Part shown: positions 22,301 through 33,819 of the stretch, piece by piece
How the letters are laid out: the number at the start of each line of letters is the position of its first letter
Position numbering within the stretch: the stretch's first letter is position 1
NCBI GenBank assembly: GCA_030789695.1
Contig: CM061132.1
Coordinates: forward strand, 158,330,817-158,394,816
Length of the DNA: 64,000 bases
Direction: 5' to 3'
Source of the DNA: Scilla litardierei
Taxonomy: Eukaryota; Streptophyta; Magnoliopsida; Asparagales; Asparagaceae
Position numbers and translations under genes: made by a program
Notes under the pieces: generated by a model
The model's input: the letters and a program-made list of their open reading frames with translations, nothing else
Databases searched by the model: none
Told to the model about the DNA's origin: nothing

Positions 22301-23909
22301 TGCTAATCATGTCTCCTATGCTTCTCTTACACCTGCATATAGGGCTATCATTGCATGCTTACAGTCTATCTCTATACCAAGTGATTGGCGAGTGACAAAG
22401 CAACATCCCCAGTGGAAGACAGCAATGCTCGAAGAACTTGAAGCACTGGAGAAAAACAAGACATGGAGACTTGTCTCACTTCCAGCAGGGAAGAAAGCTG
22501 TGGGCTGCAAGTGGGTATTCACAATAAAGCAAACTCCAGAAGGGAAGGTGGACAGGTACAAAGCGAGGCTGGTTGCCAAGGGCTACAGTCAGACTTATGG
22601 GATTGATTATGATGAGACATTTGCCCCAGTGGCAAAGATGAGTACTGTGAGAGTACTGGTATCCTGTGCAGCGAATTTTGGATGGAAATTGCATCAGTTG
22701 GATGTAAAAAATGCCTTCTTGCATGGAGACTTACAGGAGGAGGTATACATGGAGGTTCCACCTGGCTTTAGCACACAACAGACGATGGGAAAGGTGTGTA
22801 GACTGGACAAGTCTTTGTATGGGCTGAAGCAATCTCCAAGGGCATGGTTCGACAGATTCAGACGTGCAGTCATCACTATGGGCTACAAGCAGAGTAATGG
22901 TGATCATACTGTATTCTATAGACATTCAGGACATCGGATTACCCTTCTGGCTGTGTATGTTGATGATATTATTATCACTGGAGATGATGAAGAGGGAATC
23001 TCTCACTTGAAGGTAAGGTTGGCGAGAGAATTTGAGGTCAAGGACCTTGGACAGTTGGGGTATTTCCTTGGACTGGAGATTGCCAGGTCCAGGAAGGGTA
23101 TAGTTCTCTCACAGAGGAAGTATGCCCTGGATTTACTGGCTGAGACTGGTATGTTGGGGTGTCGTCCAGCAGTTACTCCTATTGATCAGAATCATAGGTT
23201 GCATTCATAATCAGGGGAGCCAGTAGACAAAGAAAGGTACCAGAGACTTGTTGGACGCCTTATCTACTTATGCCATACCAGACGTGACATTGCCTATGCT
23301 ATCAGTGTGGTAAGTAGATACATGCATGATCCTAGGACTGGACATATGGAGGCAGTCTTCAGGATACTGAGGTATCTGAAGAATAGTCCAGGAAAAGGCA
23401 TATTATTTGGTAGTCATGGTCACATGAATGTGACAGGCTACTGTGATGCGGATTGGGCCAGTTGCCTAGATGATAGGAGATCGACCTCGGGCTACTGTGT
23501 GTTTGTTGGGGGCAACTTAGTCTCTTGGCGCAGTAAGAAGCAGGATTTGGTGGCTCGTTCCACTGCAGAGGCAGAGTATCGTGCTATGGTGCTTAGTACC
23601 TGTGAGATGATCTGGTTGAGATCACTTCTACATGAGCTACGCCTGCTGAGAGAAGGACCATTGCGGTTGTTGTGTGATAACAAGTCAGCAATTAATATTG
23701 CCAACAACCCAGTGCAACATGATAGAACGAAGCACATAGAGATTGACAGGTTCTTCATTAAAGAAAGATTGGACAAGAAACAGTTGTAGATCTCCTACAT
23801 TACTTCTGGACAGCAACTAGCTGATTGCCTTACAAAGGGGTTGAACTCTAAAGGAGTAGAGGATGCTTGTAACAAGATGGGCATGATAAATATCTTTTGC
23901 TCATCTTGA
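19395..23909 (+). pseudogene. Copia-2 gag-pol polyprotein with two in-frame stops
   Basis: A single frame of 1504 codons runs from the ATG to TGA, broken only by TAA at 23208 and TAG at 23787. Order: gag; zinc knuckle CYTCGVKGHLSFNC (about residues 275-288); an RG-rich tail; protease WIIDSGASSHVSG (about 391); integrase with its HHCC region and DDE core (RTDNGTEYV, PQQNGVAERKNR); reverse transcriptase (GCKWVFTIKQTPEG, VYVDDIIITGDD); and RNase H (GYCDADWASC, STAEAEYRAM, DNKSAINIANNPVQHDRTKH). All core catalytic motifs survive. The first stop lies between reverse transcriptase and RNase H, so a truncated gag-pol of 1271 residues could still be made. Confidence 0.85.
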
Positions 23910-23920
23910 GGGGGGAGTAT

Positions 23921-24003
23921 TGTGTGTTGTGTGTTATTGGGTGTGTGTGTAAAGAAAAGAGAGGGTTAATATAAATAGAAGTGATAGCCATTCTTTGGGG
24001 CTA
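23921..24003 (+). repeat. 3' LTR of Copia-2, truncated
   Basis: Matches the first 83 bp of the 5' LTR through TTTGGGGCTA, then changes to unrelated sequence. About 25 bp of the 3' end are missing. Confidence 0.75.
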
Positions 24004-24193
24004 TGTGCCAGGACTTATGGTAAGGTAAGCCAGGTTTTAGTTCCAGCAGCTAAACCAATGTATGTATTGATGGGAGAAACTGAGGATGAAGGCACAATGA
24101 AAATATGTGTTACCGAACAAGTAGGGTGTCCTTGGTTATTAGTATAAAGACAACTCGAGTTAGGTTTTTTGAGAAGCGTCATAAATTATAATG
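24004..24193. other. Intron sequence between Copia-2 and solo LTR
   Basis: 190 bp with a 47-codon open frame on the plus strand (CARTYGKVSQVLVPAAKPMY...) that I do not recognise. It is probably chance or a relic of another insertion. Confidence 0.3.
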
Positions 24194-25037
24194 TGTGGAA
24201 GTTGGCTTGATTCGGCGTTGAAGGAGCATTGGTTGAACAGACGAGTCATATTGTGCAGAGCTAACTCATCTGTGCTTGGGTTCGACCTATCTGACTCTGC
24301 ATAAGTCAGATACGATGATGCTGAGTTATTAGTCTTCTACAACGCAGTTGGTCGATTGGTCGTCAGCTCGGTTGAAGTCCATGTTCTGATGGTCAGTCAT
24401 TTAGCATTGGGTCGTTCGGTCGTAACTCGGTTGATGTCCGTGTTCGGTCGATCGGTTGATTCGGTGGCTCATTGGTCGACAGCTCTACAAATTCGAGCTA
24501 TCGAATAGCTAGAATGCTCGGCTCAGCGCTTCGATCGTTCGGTACAGAAGGAAGATCAGTCGGTCGGAGGGAGCCCATTGGGATGCGGCCCCACTAGGAC
24601 GCGGCGGAGGCTCACTAGGATGCGGCACATTAATTGCGTAGAGCCGTGATTAGATAGAATGTCGTTAAAGTCGGGATTCGTATCGTTTGGAATTCCTAGC
24701 CAGTGATGACACATATTGTAAACTAGGGCTATATATACGTGGTCTTATGCTAGGGTGTCAAGTAGGGAACACATTAAGAGAATTTGAGTCGTTATTTTGT
24801 GAAAGCCAACTTTGAGAGATTGTATTGTGAGCTTTTGGAGAGATCGTGTGTGCTGCTTCTTCGTTTGTGAAGAGAAGATTTGTTTGTTCTCTCCTTTCGT
24901 AATAAAGTTCATCGGTGTTCCCCTTTGGCCGGTCAACGGCCTAAAAGCAACTCTCATAGTGCTAGAATTGTTATTTGACTACTCGTCCTAGTTCCAGGGT
25001 TCTTTGACGATCCGAGTTTCCGCGTTAGCGCACAACA
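24194..25037 (+). repeat. Solo LTR of a Copia element
   Basis: It begins TGTGGAAGTTGGCTTGATT and ends GATCCGAGTTTCCGCGTTAG...GCACAACA. Both ends match the LTR of the gag-only element at 51375 (TGTGGTTGTTGGCTTGATT; GATCCGACTGCTTCCGCTCG...GCACAACA), although the middle differs and is longer (844 bp). No primer site or internal region follows, as expected after LTR-LTR recombination. The flanking pentamers TAATG and ATATG agree only partly. The body is full of CGGTCGATCGGTTGA-like words. Confidence 0.6.
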
Positions 25038-25826
25038 ATATGTACTTGCATTTTCTGTTTAGAAGAATGTATCAGTCTCTAATCGAAGTGATCGATTCTT
25101 TGAGCCCGTCCTAGTAGTAAGTTGCAGCCTTGTTGCAGCTATTGTGAACCCAAATGGACATAGCAAGTTTTCTAGTGTCAACATAGACGTTATCTGGGAG
25201 CACAATTGGAATATTATTCTAGCTGCATCGAGCATGGAACCTGAAGTCGACGTTCTAAATGCACTTTAAACTGATTTCTCTCTCTCTTTTTTTTTAAAGA
25301 GAGACACTCTTAACATTATCTTGAAGCTGCAAAAAGCATCGTATCGGAAACTATCATGAGGATGCAAGTATATACGGTAATCGCCATTAGATCGTTCGAA
25401 ATCATGCTCATACGCAGGGCGTTGGCATCACATGTAAAACGCATTGGTTGTGTATGCTCTAGATCTGGGAGTTGTGGTCGCCGATTTTCAGATAACCAAC
25501 TTCCTTTGCGAATATGAATTGTTACTCAACTTCGTCATCCCTGTTATGTGTCTTTTCATTTGCATAAAATGCATGCATTGTAGTATATCCATCTAGAGTT
25601 CCTTGCCATTTGGCAAGCCTGCGATGCTATCGTCGTTGGTGTACATTGACATTCAAACTACCAATACTTTTTAGCACAATCAGCTTGTTTATAGACGATA
25701 CTAGCTTTCTCTAAAATCCACTTGTCGAGCATATGTATATGTTACTGTTATCGTTTGTTCAAGAGAGTTAAACATTCTCTCTTTTGCTAATGAATATTTT
25801 TTCAATTTTTATATTCATGTTAAAAG

Positions 25827-26015
25827 CTCCAAGGCAACGGCGGAAGATGGAGATTATGGATCAGCGTCTTCGTGGGAACTTGGGTGGCTATATTCGGCTT
25901 TGGTTTTGGGGGATGGGCGAGCGGCACAACCTTCATCAGACAGATCAAGTCATTTGGGTTCTTCATGAAGTGCTACCAATGCCCCCCTAAAAATCAGATG
26001 GATACAGATCTCTAA
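25827..26015 (+). CDS. AUX1/LAX-family auxin influx carrier, last exon
   Basis: In phase with the exon ending at 18641, this 63-codon exon follows a weak acceptor (GTTAAAAG) and reads to a TAA. It contains the C-terminal family signature GFGFGGWASGTTFIRQIKSF and the ending KCYQCPP, followed by a short polar tail. The KPPFF-like stretch that usually precedes this segment is missing. Either a different acceptor is used or a few codons were lost. The intron between the two exons is about 7.2 kb, because a Copia element and a solo LTR have inserted into it. Confidence 0.7.
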   Translation, partial: LQGNGGRWRLWISVFVGTWVAIFGFGFGGWASGTTFIRQIKSFGFFMKCYQCPPKNQMDTDL

Positions 26016-27664
26016 AAGCTCTATTAAATAATGTGGCTAAGCGCCCTATTAACACTAATCCAATCTCATATAGGCATACTTCACACATGATTTAGCCTTC
26101 TTAATCTTCATAACATGGTCACCAGCTAGGACTCGCCTAGTATTCTCTTGTTCTGCCTCAGAGAATTTTGAGTGCGGCTACCTATTTGCTCTCTCTTTTG
26201 CTGCTTTGGATTCTCGTATCCGCCTGTAAAAAAGTTATAAAGCTAGTTTGAACCCTGAGAATGCAGTCGCAATGTATAATGTCTCTGTGCTGCATGCTTG
26301 TCTGACTTTTTGGGGTGCTTCATTGTAAATGCTTGTTGATCAACGAGAATCTAAAGGCAGGCCTTAATGGGTTCGCTTCCATGTGGAATGGAGTTGGGTG
26401 TTGCTGATTGGCCGCATGTTTTTTTTTCTTTTGATGAATTGATTGGGCTACAAAGAACTGAGGGAATGTGTTGTGGTCTGCCATGTGAAATGGGCATATC
26501 AGAATGAGCTCAATTAACAAACCCATGTTGCAGGCTCTCTCTCAGCCTTTCTTTAGTCCCACATGGTATGTGACAGCTTGATGGATAGAGAGACCCACAT
26601 CACATGGTTAACGTGAATTATTAGAGGCTTTGACGTGGCTCACTTCCCTTATCCAATGCTCAAACAGGAGCCAATGAATTGTCACGTCTGCATTCAAGTC
26701 ACATGTCCTTCGGTTGTGACCCCTGTATGCTCCCGTGCTTTACTATTGCATGCAAGCTTCGATTGAAGCTTCGATTACATGTGATTATGTGATTGTGTTG
26801 TACCGTTTATTATTTTGTGTCTTGGTATATGAGGCTAAGTTTTCATTGTCATATGGTATACAATGATATTTTTACAAAGACTAGAGACATCAAGGGTAGA
26901 GAGAGTTGGGCAATATGTTCTCTTGCTCAGGAAGGCTGATACAAATCTTTTGCCCATAGAGCTCAGCATTCTATGGATAACTGCAAGTTGGATCATCTCG
27001 ATGTCTTATTCCCCAAATAATTTAATACAATTTGCCTGCAGTGTTTCTTTATACTTTCCCATATCTATGGAATATTTATTTTTAATTCTATATAGTTTTT
27101 TATGGGGGTGATGATGCCAACTGTGTAGTGGACACCTCACCCATGAGTTCATAGATGTATATATGAACATTAATGGCTCGATTCAAGCACCTTGCCACCG
27201 TTTGAGTCTGCTCATTAAGCGACAGATGTTAATCTGATTTGTGGGCAGAGTAATGCTGTGTAGATGTGATCATACAGATGGAGACTTGCTATCTCGAACC
27301 CCAAGGAGTCTTTGAGAGTCTTTAAAAAAAAGCAACAGAATTAGCTGGCAACTAAAAAAGCCCCAAATGCTCTCGTGCTTCAAGAACTTCGTGCCCCAAA
27401 TTAAACAAACAAAACTAAATTAAAAGCGAGAGCCACTCGCAACTCCCAATTCCATTAGTCCACTAACAACACACCTGCAAACGCCGCTCAAAGCTTTCTT
27501 AAACCATGAGCCGCTTGAAAAAAACCAAGCCAAAGCAATTCAAACCACAACTAACTCACAACACTCCCCTAAACCCTCAGCATGCTCAACTTCTTTAGCA
27601 CCGGGGTCTCTTAATTTAAACCCAAAACACACTATAAGACTATATATTGGGTTTTCCCCTGCAT
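26016..27664. other. Intergenic, no gene recognised
   Basis: This lies between the convergent ends of the LAX and GH9 genes. I see no conserved frame, RNA gene or transposon ends. It presumably holds the two 3' untranslated regions and spacer. Confidence 0.5.
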
Positions 27665-29668
27665 CTACAGCTGGCCAAAGGAGTGGGCCAAGTAGGCAAG
27701 CGAACCAACAAGCGGCGCGTTGATGTATGTGGCCGGTTCGGACTGCTCGTAATCGGACCGCTCGTCCGGGAACCGGTCCTGGGCGTCCGGTCCGCCGATC
27801 ACGGCCCCGACCAACGCGTTAGGGTTCGGTGCTGGCGAGCTCAATGCGGCGAACCCCGACGAGCATTGGATTCGGGCCGGGTGCACCGCGACCGACGGCA
27901 GCGATGAACCCCGGTGGTGGATCCGTTCCGGGTACTTTGACCCGTACCCGACCATGTACGACATTCTCAACGGGTTGTCACCCAAAATATAGTCCACCTG
28001 TAATTATTTAAAGAATGTAACAGAGTTAGCAAAAAACGCCGTTTTAGTTGGAACTCCGTTTTCTTCGTGTCTAATCTTTTTACCTGACGCTTGGCAATGG
28101 TACGGAGTTTGTTGGGGGTCACGGTAACTCCACCGCAGTTGACGAACTTCTGAGAGTAGGTTAAGTACTTGGCGTACGTTAGCAGGAGGAACGAAGTGGA
28201 GGTCACATACTGCATGTTGCTATCGCTCATTTTAAACAGAAGACCACCTAACAAATTTAAGACAAAAGAGAGAGGTTAACACGGAGCTAGTTAAGATTAA
28301 GGAAAGATTAAGTAAAGAGAGCAAGGGACCTGGGGTGTATTGAGTAGAAGAGAAAGGGGCTCCTGGGATCAGAGAGCAGATGAAGTTGTCCGCATGGCCT
28401 TTGTAATCATGGAGTGACTTCACATTCTGAACTAAAAATGCCTGCAACAAGAAGGATTGAATCGAGTAAGTTAATCAATTAAAAATCAAAAAATCGAATT
28501 TTTTTTTTGGATTAAGGAGTTAATGACCTTGGTGAGCAGAATCCTGGCTCCCACATGCTTATTATCCCAACCAAAAGTGTTGTCAGACTCATCAGCTCCA
28601 AGGATTTGACCGTTGACCTGGACGTAGTCAAGGTAGCTAGGGTTTCTTGTGGCCTTGTGAAGCCAAGCTGCTCCCCACAGTAACTCATCCTATTGTCCCC
28701 AAAAACAGAGCATTAGCCCAACACACAAAAAAATCAAACCAACAAATCAAACAAATTAGTAAAGAAATCACCTGGTAGCCAGAGTAAGAGCAGTAGTAAG
28801 GGCAAACAAAGGTCTTGAGCCCGTTGCTGTAGGAGCCTCTGTACTTATCGGCAAACTCAAACACCTGCACGAACAATCATCAGCTCAAGCTTTGTTGAAA
28901 ACAGAGGATTTTCTTTTTCAATGCTGGGTGTCTAAAATTTGTACACTGGTAGCTCTGCTGAGTAGAAGCCTGGAGTATGAAGGGTCCGATCTTCTGAACA
29001 CAAGGGAGGCCGCGGCGAGGGCCGCGGCGGTCTCGGCCGCGACGTCGGACCCCGGGTTGCTGCTGTCGACCTTGACGACGGTTCTCGGAGTGTCCATGTC
29101 TTCCGGCCTCTCCCAGCAAGCATGGTCCTTGGTCGCATCCCCAACCTGAACGTAGATGGTGTTGGGATGAGCCGTAGCCTTGAGGAGATAATCGGTGGCC
29201 CATCGGATCGCCGCCTTCGCGTTCGGCAGCTCCGACTTCATCAGACCGCCGAACTCGATCACGCTCCATGACAGCATTGTGGCAGTGAAGGCCATTGGGA
29301 ACCCAAACTTCACGTTGTCCCCCGCATCGTAGTAGCCCCCGACTAAATCCACCTGCATTGTTTTCAAGAACAAAAACCCATTTCAGATCTTGACTAAGCC
29401 ATCAAACCAACGAACAGTTTCTTACATTCATTGAGGAGCCATCGGAGAGGCCAGAATCTCTCCTCCACTTCATCCTCTGCTCGGCCGGCAGCTTCCCCGA
29501 CCTCTGCCCCTCGAAGAAAAGGATGGACTTTGCGAGTGCGTCTCTGTAGTTGTGAGCACTGTCAGTGTGGTGGCCGCCGTGGTGGCCTTGCCGTTGTTGG
29601 GTTGAGAAAGCAGAGGCATTGGAGAGAAGGACAAGAGAGAGGATGAAGAAGACGAATGAGTTAGCCAT
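27665..29668 (-). CDS. Endo-1,4-beta-glucanase, glycoside hydrolase family 9 (class B)
   Basis: Secreted enzyme cutting beta-1,4-glucan in the cell wall. Seven exons with GT..AG junctions join in frame to 504 residues: 29668-29426, 29352-28945, 28864-28772, 28689-28528, 28441-28330, 28247-28084, 27997-27665. A signal peptide ([20 protein letters not shown]) is followed by a histidine-rich stretch and the GH9 domain. Signatures include [19 protein letters not shown] (catalytic Asp region), [18 protein letters not shown], and the C-terminal [21 protein letters not shown] motif with the acid/base Glu. There is no membrane anchor and no C-terminal CBM49 module, which fits class B. Length is normal for the class. 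I found no stop, shift or missing key residue. It is the best-supported functional gene here. Confidence 0.95.
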
Positions 29669-29739
29669 TGCTCTCTTAGGGTAACTGCTGCAACTGAGAG
29701 CAGAGCACACTGACGAGCTTCAGAGCAGAGGAGTGCTGC

Positions 29740-29747
29740 TATTTATA
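29740..29747 (-). promoter_or_regulatory. TATA box of the GH9 gene
   Basis: Minus-strand TATAAATA lies 72-79 bp upstream of the ATG, within the expected range for a plant core promoter with a short leader. Confidence 0.65.
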
Positions 29748-29749
29748 GA

Positions 29750-30993
29750 GTCCAATAAAGCTGCCATTATTGCCACCACGGTCCAAAGCAGTTGAAAGCT
29801 TTCACCTCTTTATTTAATAAAGTTTCAATTAAATCCCAAAAGGGTCACATGAGGGGGGAAAAAGGATTTAATGGAGTGATGTTAAATGTTTGCACAATAT
29901 CTCAATGATTTTTGTTAAGGGTTTCGGTTGCTGATGATATTGTAACGGTCACCCATGAACTCATTGATTGGTAGGTGCCTACAAAGGAGTGGGGGTCCCT
30001 TTGAGGCTGTAGATGATGAGAAGTTTTGTTCTTGCCTCTTTCTTTTAACATTTTAATTAATCTCTGTTTAATTTAATTTAATCGGTATGAAGCGAAGATC
30101 TTCCGTAATTAATGGCTTGTTCTGGACTGTTGGTGGTTGGAAGAAGGTGATATTTTGGCAGTTGGAGAAAAAGGGAAATCAAATCAGGCCCAAGATATCT
30201 GATGGGGGTCAAGTGATCCCTGTTGATGACTAATCTCAAAAATTAATCATTCGTTTTGATCGGCATTTCCCTTAAGTTCTAGAGTACGGTTGGGTTCAGT
30301 GATATTTTTCATAAAAAATTTAAATTTTTTTTTTGTTTTCACTTTTTTTAATCCGTCTTTCTATATTAAATTTAGACTCTGGATTTTAACAACTGTCAGC
30401 CAACAGACCCAAAACTCATATGGTTCGTGCATTATTTGTGTTATGGACGAGCATATACATCGTGTTGATGTCTAGAATCTTGCAGAGCTTCGGTGCAGCA
30501 GTCATGACGAATATTCACGCAACATGAGATCAGACATCGTTTCGTCACGCTGAGAGAGAGATTCATTTGACACTGTCTGAAACATACAATGAAACATGTC
30601 GAAGGAAACGGAGGGGTGGCCCTCCGATTCGTTTCTGATGGTTAAGTCAGCATCAAGCGGAGGAAGAATGGAGCATAGGCTGACTGTAGTATCTGCTAGG
30701 GTTTTGAGATGTATATTAAGAACATCCACACAAGATATACAAAAAAATATATAATTTAATGCTGAAATTAAAAACATTCCTTTGCGTCGATAGTCTCTTA
30801 AGCGATGTCCTTTTCAAAACTTGGCGAAAATCACTATTGACAACTGGGTTCCGGTCAACAGTAAATTAAGATGACGTAGACTCCTTCGATGTGGATGTTG
30901 ATGTGGGACCTTCAGTAAATAGAACCAGGGTCAAAGAAGGCTGGACTTCGAGCTTCAGGCTGGAGCTGGACAAAACTTTCAGATTAATCAATA
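29750..30993. other. GH9 upstream region / intergenic
   Basis: AT-rich sequence upstream of the glucanase gene. The nearest few hundred bases are its presumed promoter. No other gene or element ends are visible. It ends at the CTCTG target site of the Tat-like element. Confidence 0.5.
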
Positions 30994-30998
30994 CTCTG

Positions 30999-32074
30999 TG
31001 TTACGACCTAAAGATCGTAGTAGCCCAACTCCCGCCCGGATCCGCTAACATACCCCTTTAGCTCACCATTTAACAATTAGGGCCGCCGCCCCGAAAACCC
31101 GGGGCATCACGGAGATAGGCGCGCCTTACAGCGCTCCCCGAAACGGCCGAGGCGAACAACTGTAGCCGGCCGAGGCGAACAACCGCAGCCGCCCGACCCA
31201 CCGGGGTAGCGCGTTAGGGGACGCTTGGGTAGCTAGGCCAGGCCTATTGACGGGCGCGGCCGGGCCGGACAACCCCCGACCGGAACGGCCCGTCCGATTC
31301 CCGCGAACCGTGGCGCCAAAAGTTAGCCAGACCTTTAGTTCGACGCTAACGACAAACAGCTTAGGATAATGACACGACTGACACATACGTCACCCGACCG
31401 CCTGACAAAGCACCCCCCGGGCGGCTGACCTGACCGGCGGTTAGTGCTTTCGGCCCTGACATCCCGACAAAAGCACCCCTGGGCCGTTGCGCCGCCTGAC
31501 AGAGGCAGGTCAGAAACTCCTGTTCCCGATGTCCTTGTCCGAAGCCTCCGCTGACACCCGAGCCAGCTCAGCACGCCTAGTCATCACCCGTCAGGTATAA
31601 ATACCTCCTCTCCTCTTATGGAGAAGGGGTTAGGAAAATTCTCTCATCTTCTATCATTCACACACGAGAGCAAAGGTCCTCCATATCTTTGTTCTCCCAC
31701 CTATAGCTCGTCATGCAAGGCGGACACACAGTTAGTCCGGCCGGCGTATCTAGCCCCCCTTTTAAGCCCTTTTACTGACTTAGGCATCGGAGGGGCTAAG
31801 GGTTGGACCCCAACCCCGCCCTTCTGACGAGTTGTTCGTGCTGCAGGAGAGCTCGCCCCTTGACCAAAGTCAGTGCCAGCCTCCCGCCGTCCAACCTTCC
31901 TCAGTGGCGTCCAGCAAGATACGATCCCGTGGGCTCCACCGGCAACGGATCCAACCTCTTCATCCCACTAATCACTTGTAAAACAGCCTACCCGAATCCC
32001 CATTTCCATATAACCACCGTGCCCTTGGTTCCCCATAATACAAATTCATTGTACGTGAGTTCCACCTCGTAACA
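30999..32074 (+). repeat. 5' LTR of the Tat-like element
   Basis: 1076 bp, GC-rich, TGTTACGACC...CCTCGTAACA. It has a TATA box at 31596. The short ORFs inside it recur at the same positions in the 3' LTR and are not genes. Confidence 0.9.
31596..31603 (+). promoter_or_regulatory. LTR TATA box
   Basis: TATAAATA in the context CAGGTATAAATACCTCCTC, conserved in the 3' LTR at 45586. It is the likely start region for the element transcript. Confidence 0.7.
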
Positions 32075-32076
32075 AT

Positions 32077-32093
32077 TGGCGCCGTCTGTGGGA
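32077..32093 (+). other. Primer binding site (TGGCGCC type)
   Basis: TGGCGCCGTCTGTGGGA, 2 bp after the LTR. This site is shared by many plant Gypsy elements of the Tat and related groups. Confidence 0.8.
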
Positions 32094-32109
32094 ACGAAGG
32101 GTCACACCC

Positions 32110-33819
32110 ATGTTAGACTCCATGCCGATTCCGCGGAACCCTGACCACGGCAAAGATCCCGTGGGACAGGAACTGCTCTCTCTGCAAATTACTCCGGCGT
32201 CCGACGCCCTCCCGGGCGTGGGCACCGAAACTGAACCTACTTCATCATACGTCGTCTTGAAAAGCTTCGAGGCTGTCACTCAGGCCGGGGGAGGCTATCA
32301 GACAACCGGAACAGGGCCGCCGCCCGGCCCCTCGGAGCCCCAGAACGTGAGGCGGAACCTCCGCCTTCAGTTCGAGGAGGAAGGAGAAAACGGGGGGCTC
32401 GCGGAGGAGATTGCGGCCCAGCAAAGACTCCTGGAAGAGGAGGTGGAAGTTGCGCGGCGGTGGAAGCGCCTAGGGGAGGCGGCCGCGGCGCAAAGGCGCT
32501 TGGACGAGGCGGCCGAGACCGCCTGAAAGGCCTACCAGGAAGAAGAGGCCGCCCGCCGCCAACTCCGCTTCATTGTCGTGGAACGCGAGAGGCTAAGGAG
32601 GGAAAACAGGAGCAACCGAGAAGTCCTGGAAAAGACGGCGACGGGCCGGCGGCCCGGGAACGGGCGGGACCCGTTGCTGAACGGGTCCCCGCCTGGAGAA
32701 GGCGGCCCGCATCACCAGCACCACCCCTCCGATACCCTGCACGAGGAAGCCGTTTGTCGACAACTATGCTTCCTCACCGCCGAGCGCGAGAGACTCCTTC
32801 GGGAGAATCAAGAACGGATGGAGGCCCGGGGAGAGCTGGCCGGGAGAACCTGGCGCTGGGATAACCATAGCCCGCAACCCGTCGAGTCCTCGACCCGGGG
32901 AAGGAGCCCCGCCGGGCGACCGTCGGGCTACTCCCCGGGGACGGAGGACCGTCGACGGCCGAGACGCGACCGAAGCCAGACCCCCGAATGGCGGAGAGGG
33001 GACGCGCCGAGCCGCCCAACCTACCCGGAGGAGGCCACGCCACTTGCACGGTGGATCACGTCCGCCCCAAGGCCCATAAGGTTCAAACCCCCCCATTTGG
33101 CCACATACAACGGGAGGGGCGACCCCCTCACGCACGTGCAACAATACCGGGGGGCGATGGAGGCCCAGGACGTGGATGAGGCGTTCCTATGCCGACATTT
33201 CTCCCAAAGCCTGAGGGACACCGCGTTGGACTGGTACTTTGGCTTGCCCGCGAGGTCCGTAGGGAGCTTTGGCGAACTATCCCATAAGTTCTGCCAAGAG
33301 TTCCGGGCCGGGCGGACGAAAAAGAAGCCCTTAGATTATCTCAGCACGATAGTCCAAGGAGAGGGAGAGACAACGGGTAGATACCTCCGCCGTTTTCAGG
33401 AGGAGAGACGGGCGGTGGTGACGTGCGGCGATGAGGTGCTTATGCTGGCCTTCAAATCGGGGCTGCGGACTCGGAGCCTCCATAAATCCCTGCTCCGGGA
33501 TCCGCCAACCGATTATGAGGCATTGGTTGCTATGGCGGAGAGACACGCGTTGGCCGAGGAGACTCTCGGGGCCAAGGCCTTGTTCCCCCGGCGAAACCCC
33601 CGCAAGGCGAACCCCGGTCACATCCACGGCCGAGGCAGGAAGAGGGACACCGTGGTCGTGACCAACTGGCCCGACCAAGGAGGGAACCGCTCGGGCCTCG
33701 CCCACAAGATCGACCTGGCCCGGCGCGCGATTTCGCTCCGGCCCAAGGGCTCCCTCGAGTCGTCCCGAGACAAGAAGGCCCCCTACGGGCACATTACACG
33801 CAACTCAATGCCTCCTTGA
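32110..33819 (+). pseudogene. Tat-like gag with one in-frame stop
   Basis: One frame runs from the first ATG, broken by TGA at 32524. The first part has an alpha-helical region rich in Glu, Arg and Ala (LLEEEVEVARRWKRLGEAAA). The second contains the retrotransposon gag core (RFKPPHLATYNGRGDPLTHV, DTALDWYFGLPARSVGSFGE, KPLDYLSTIVQGEGETTGRY). The frame then ends at 33817. The expected continuation into protease is one frame over, which implies a 1-nt shift near 33790. Confidence 0.8.

Larger units (their letters stand above)
18927..24003 (+). mobile_element. Ty1/Copia element with very short LTRs (Copia-2), inside the LAX intron
   Basis: A 108-bp 5' LTR (TGTGTATTG...AATCTACA) is followed directly by the tRNA-Met primer site. 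A nearly complete polyprotein follows, then a polypurine tract (TTGAGGGGGGAGTA) and a second LTR copy that matches only the first 83 bp before diverging. It has the same orientation as the host gene. LTR similarity and only two premature stops suggest moderate age. A candidate duplication CTTAT (18922-18926, and 24014-24018 some 10 bp past the break) is weak evidence. Confidence 0.85.

Noticed and set aside
24014..24018. CTTAT as the 3' target duplication of Copia-2
   Set aside because: It lies 10 bp beyond the point where LTR similarity ends. A 5-mer match at that distance is weak.
24004..24150. 47-codon frame possibly a further LAX exon
   Set aside because: It shows no LAX signature and does not fit between the two recognised exons.
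26863..27111. 82-codon plus-strand ORF
   Set aside because: AT-rich, hydrophobic by composition, no homology recognised and no transcription signals.
31126..31574. ORFs in the Tat LTR (also at 45116-45564)
   Set aside because: LTR sequence repeated at both ends of the element. GC-rich DNA gives open frames by chance.
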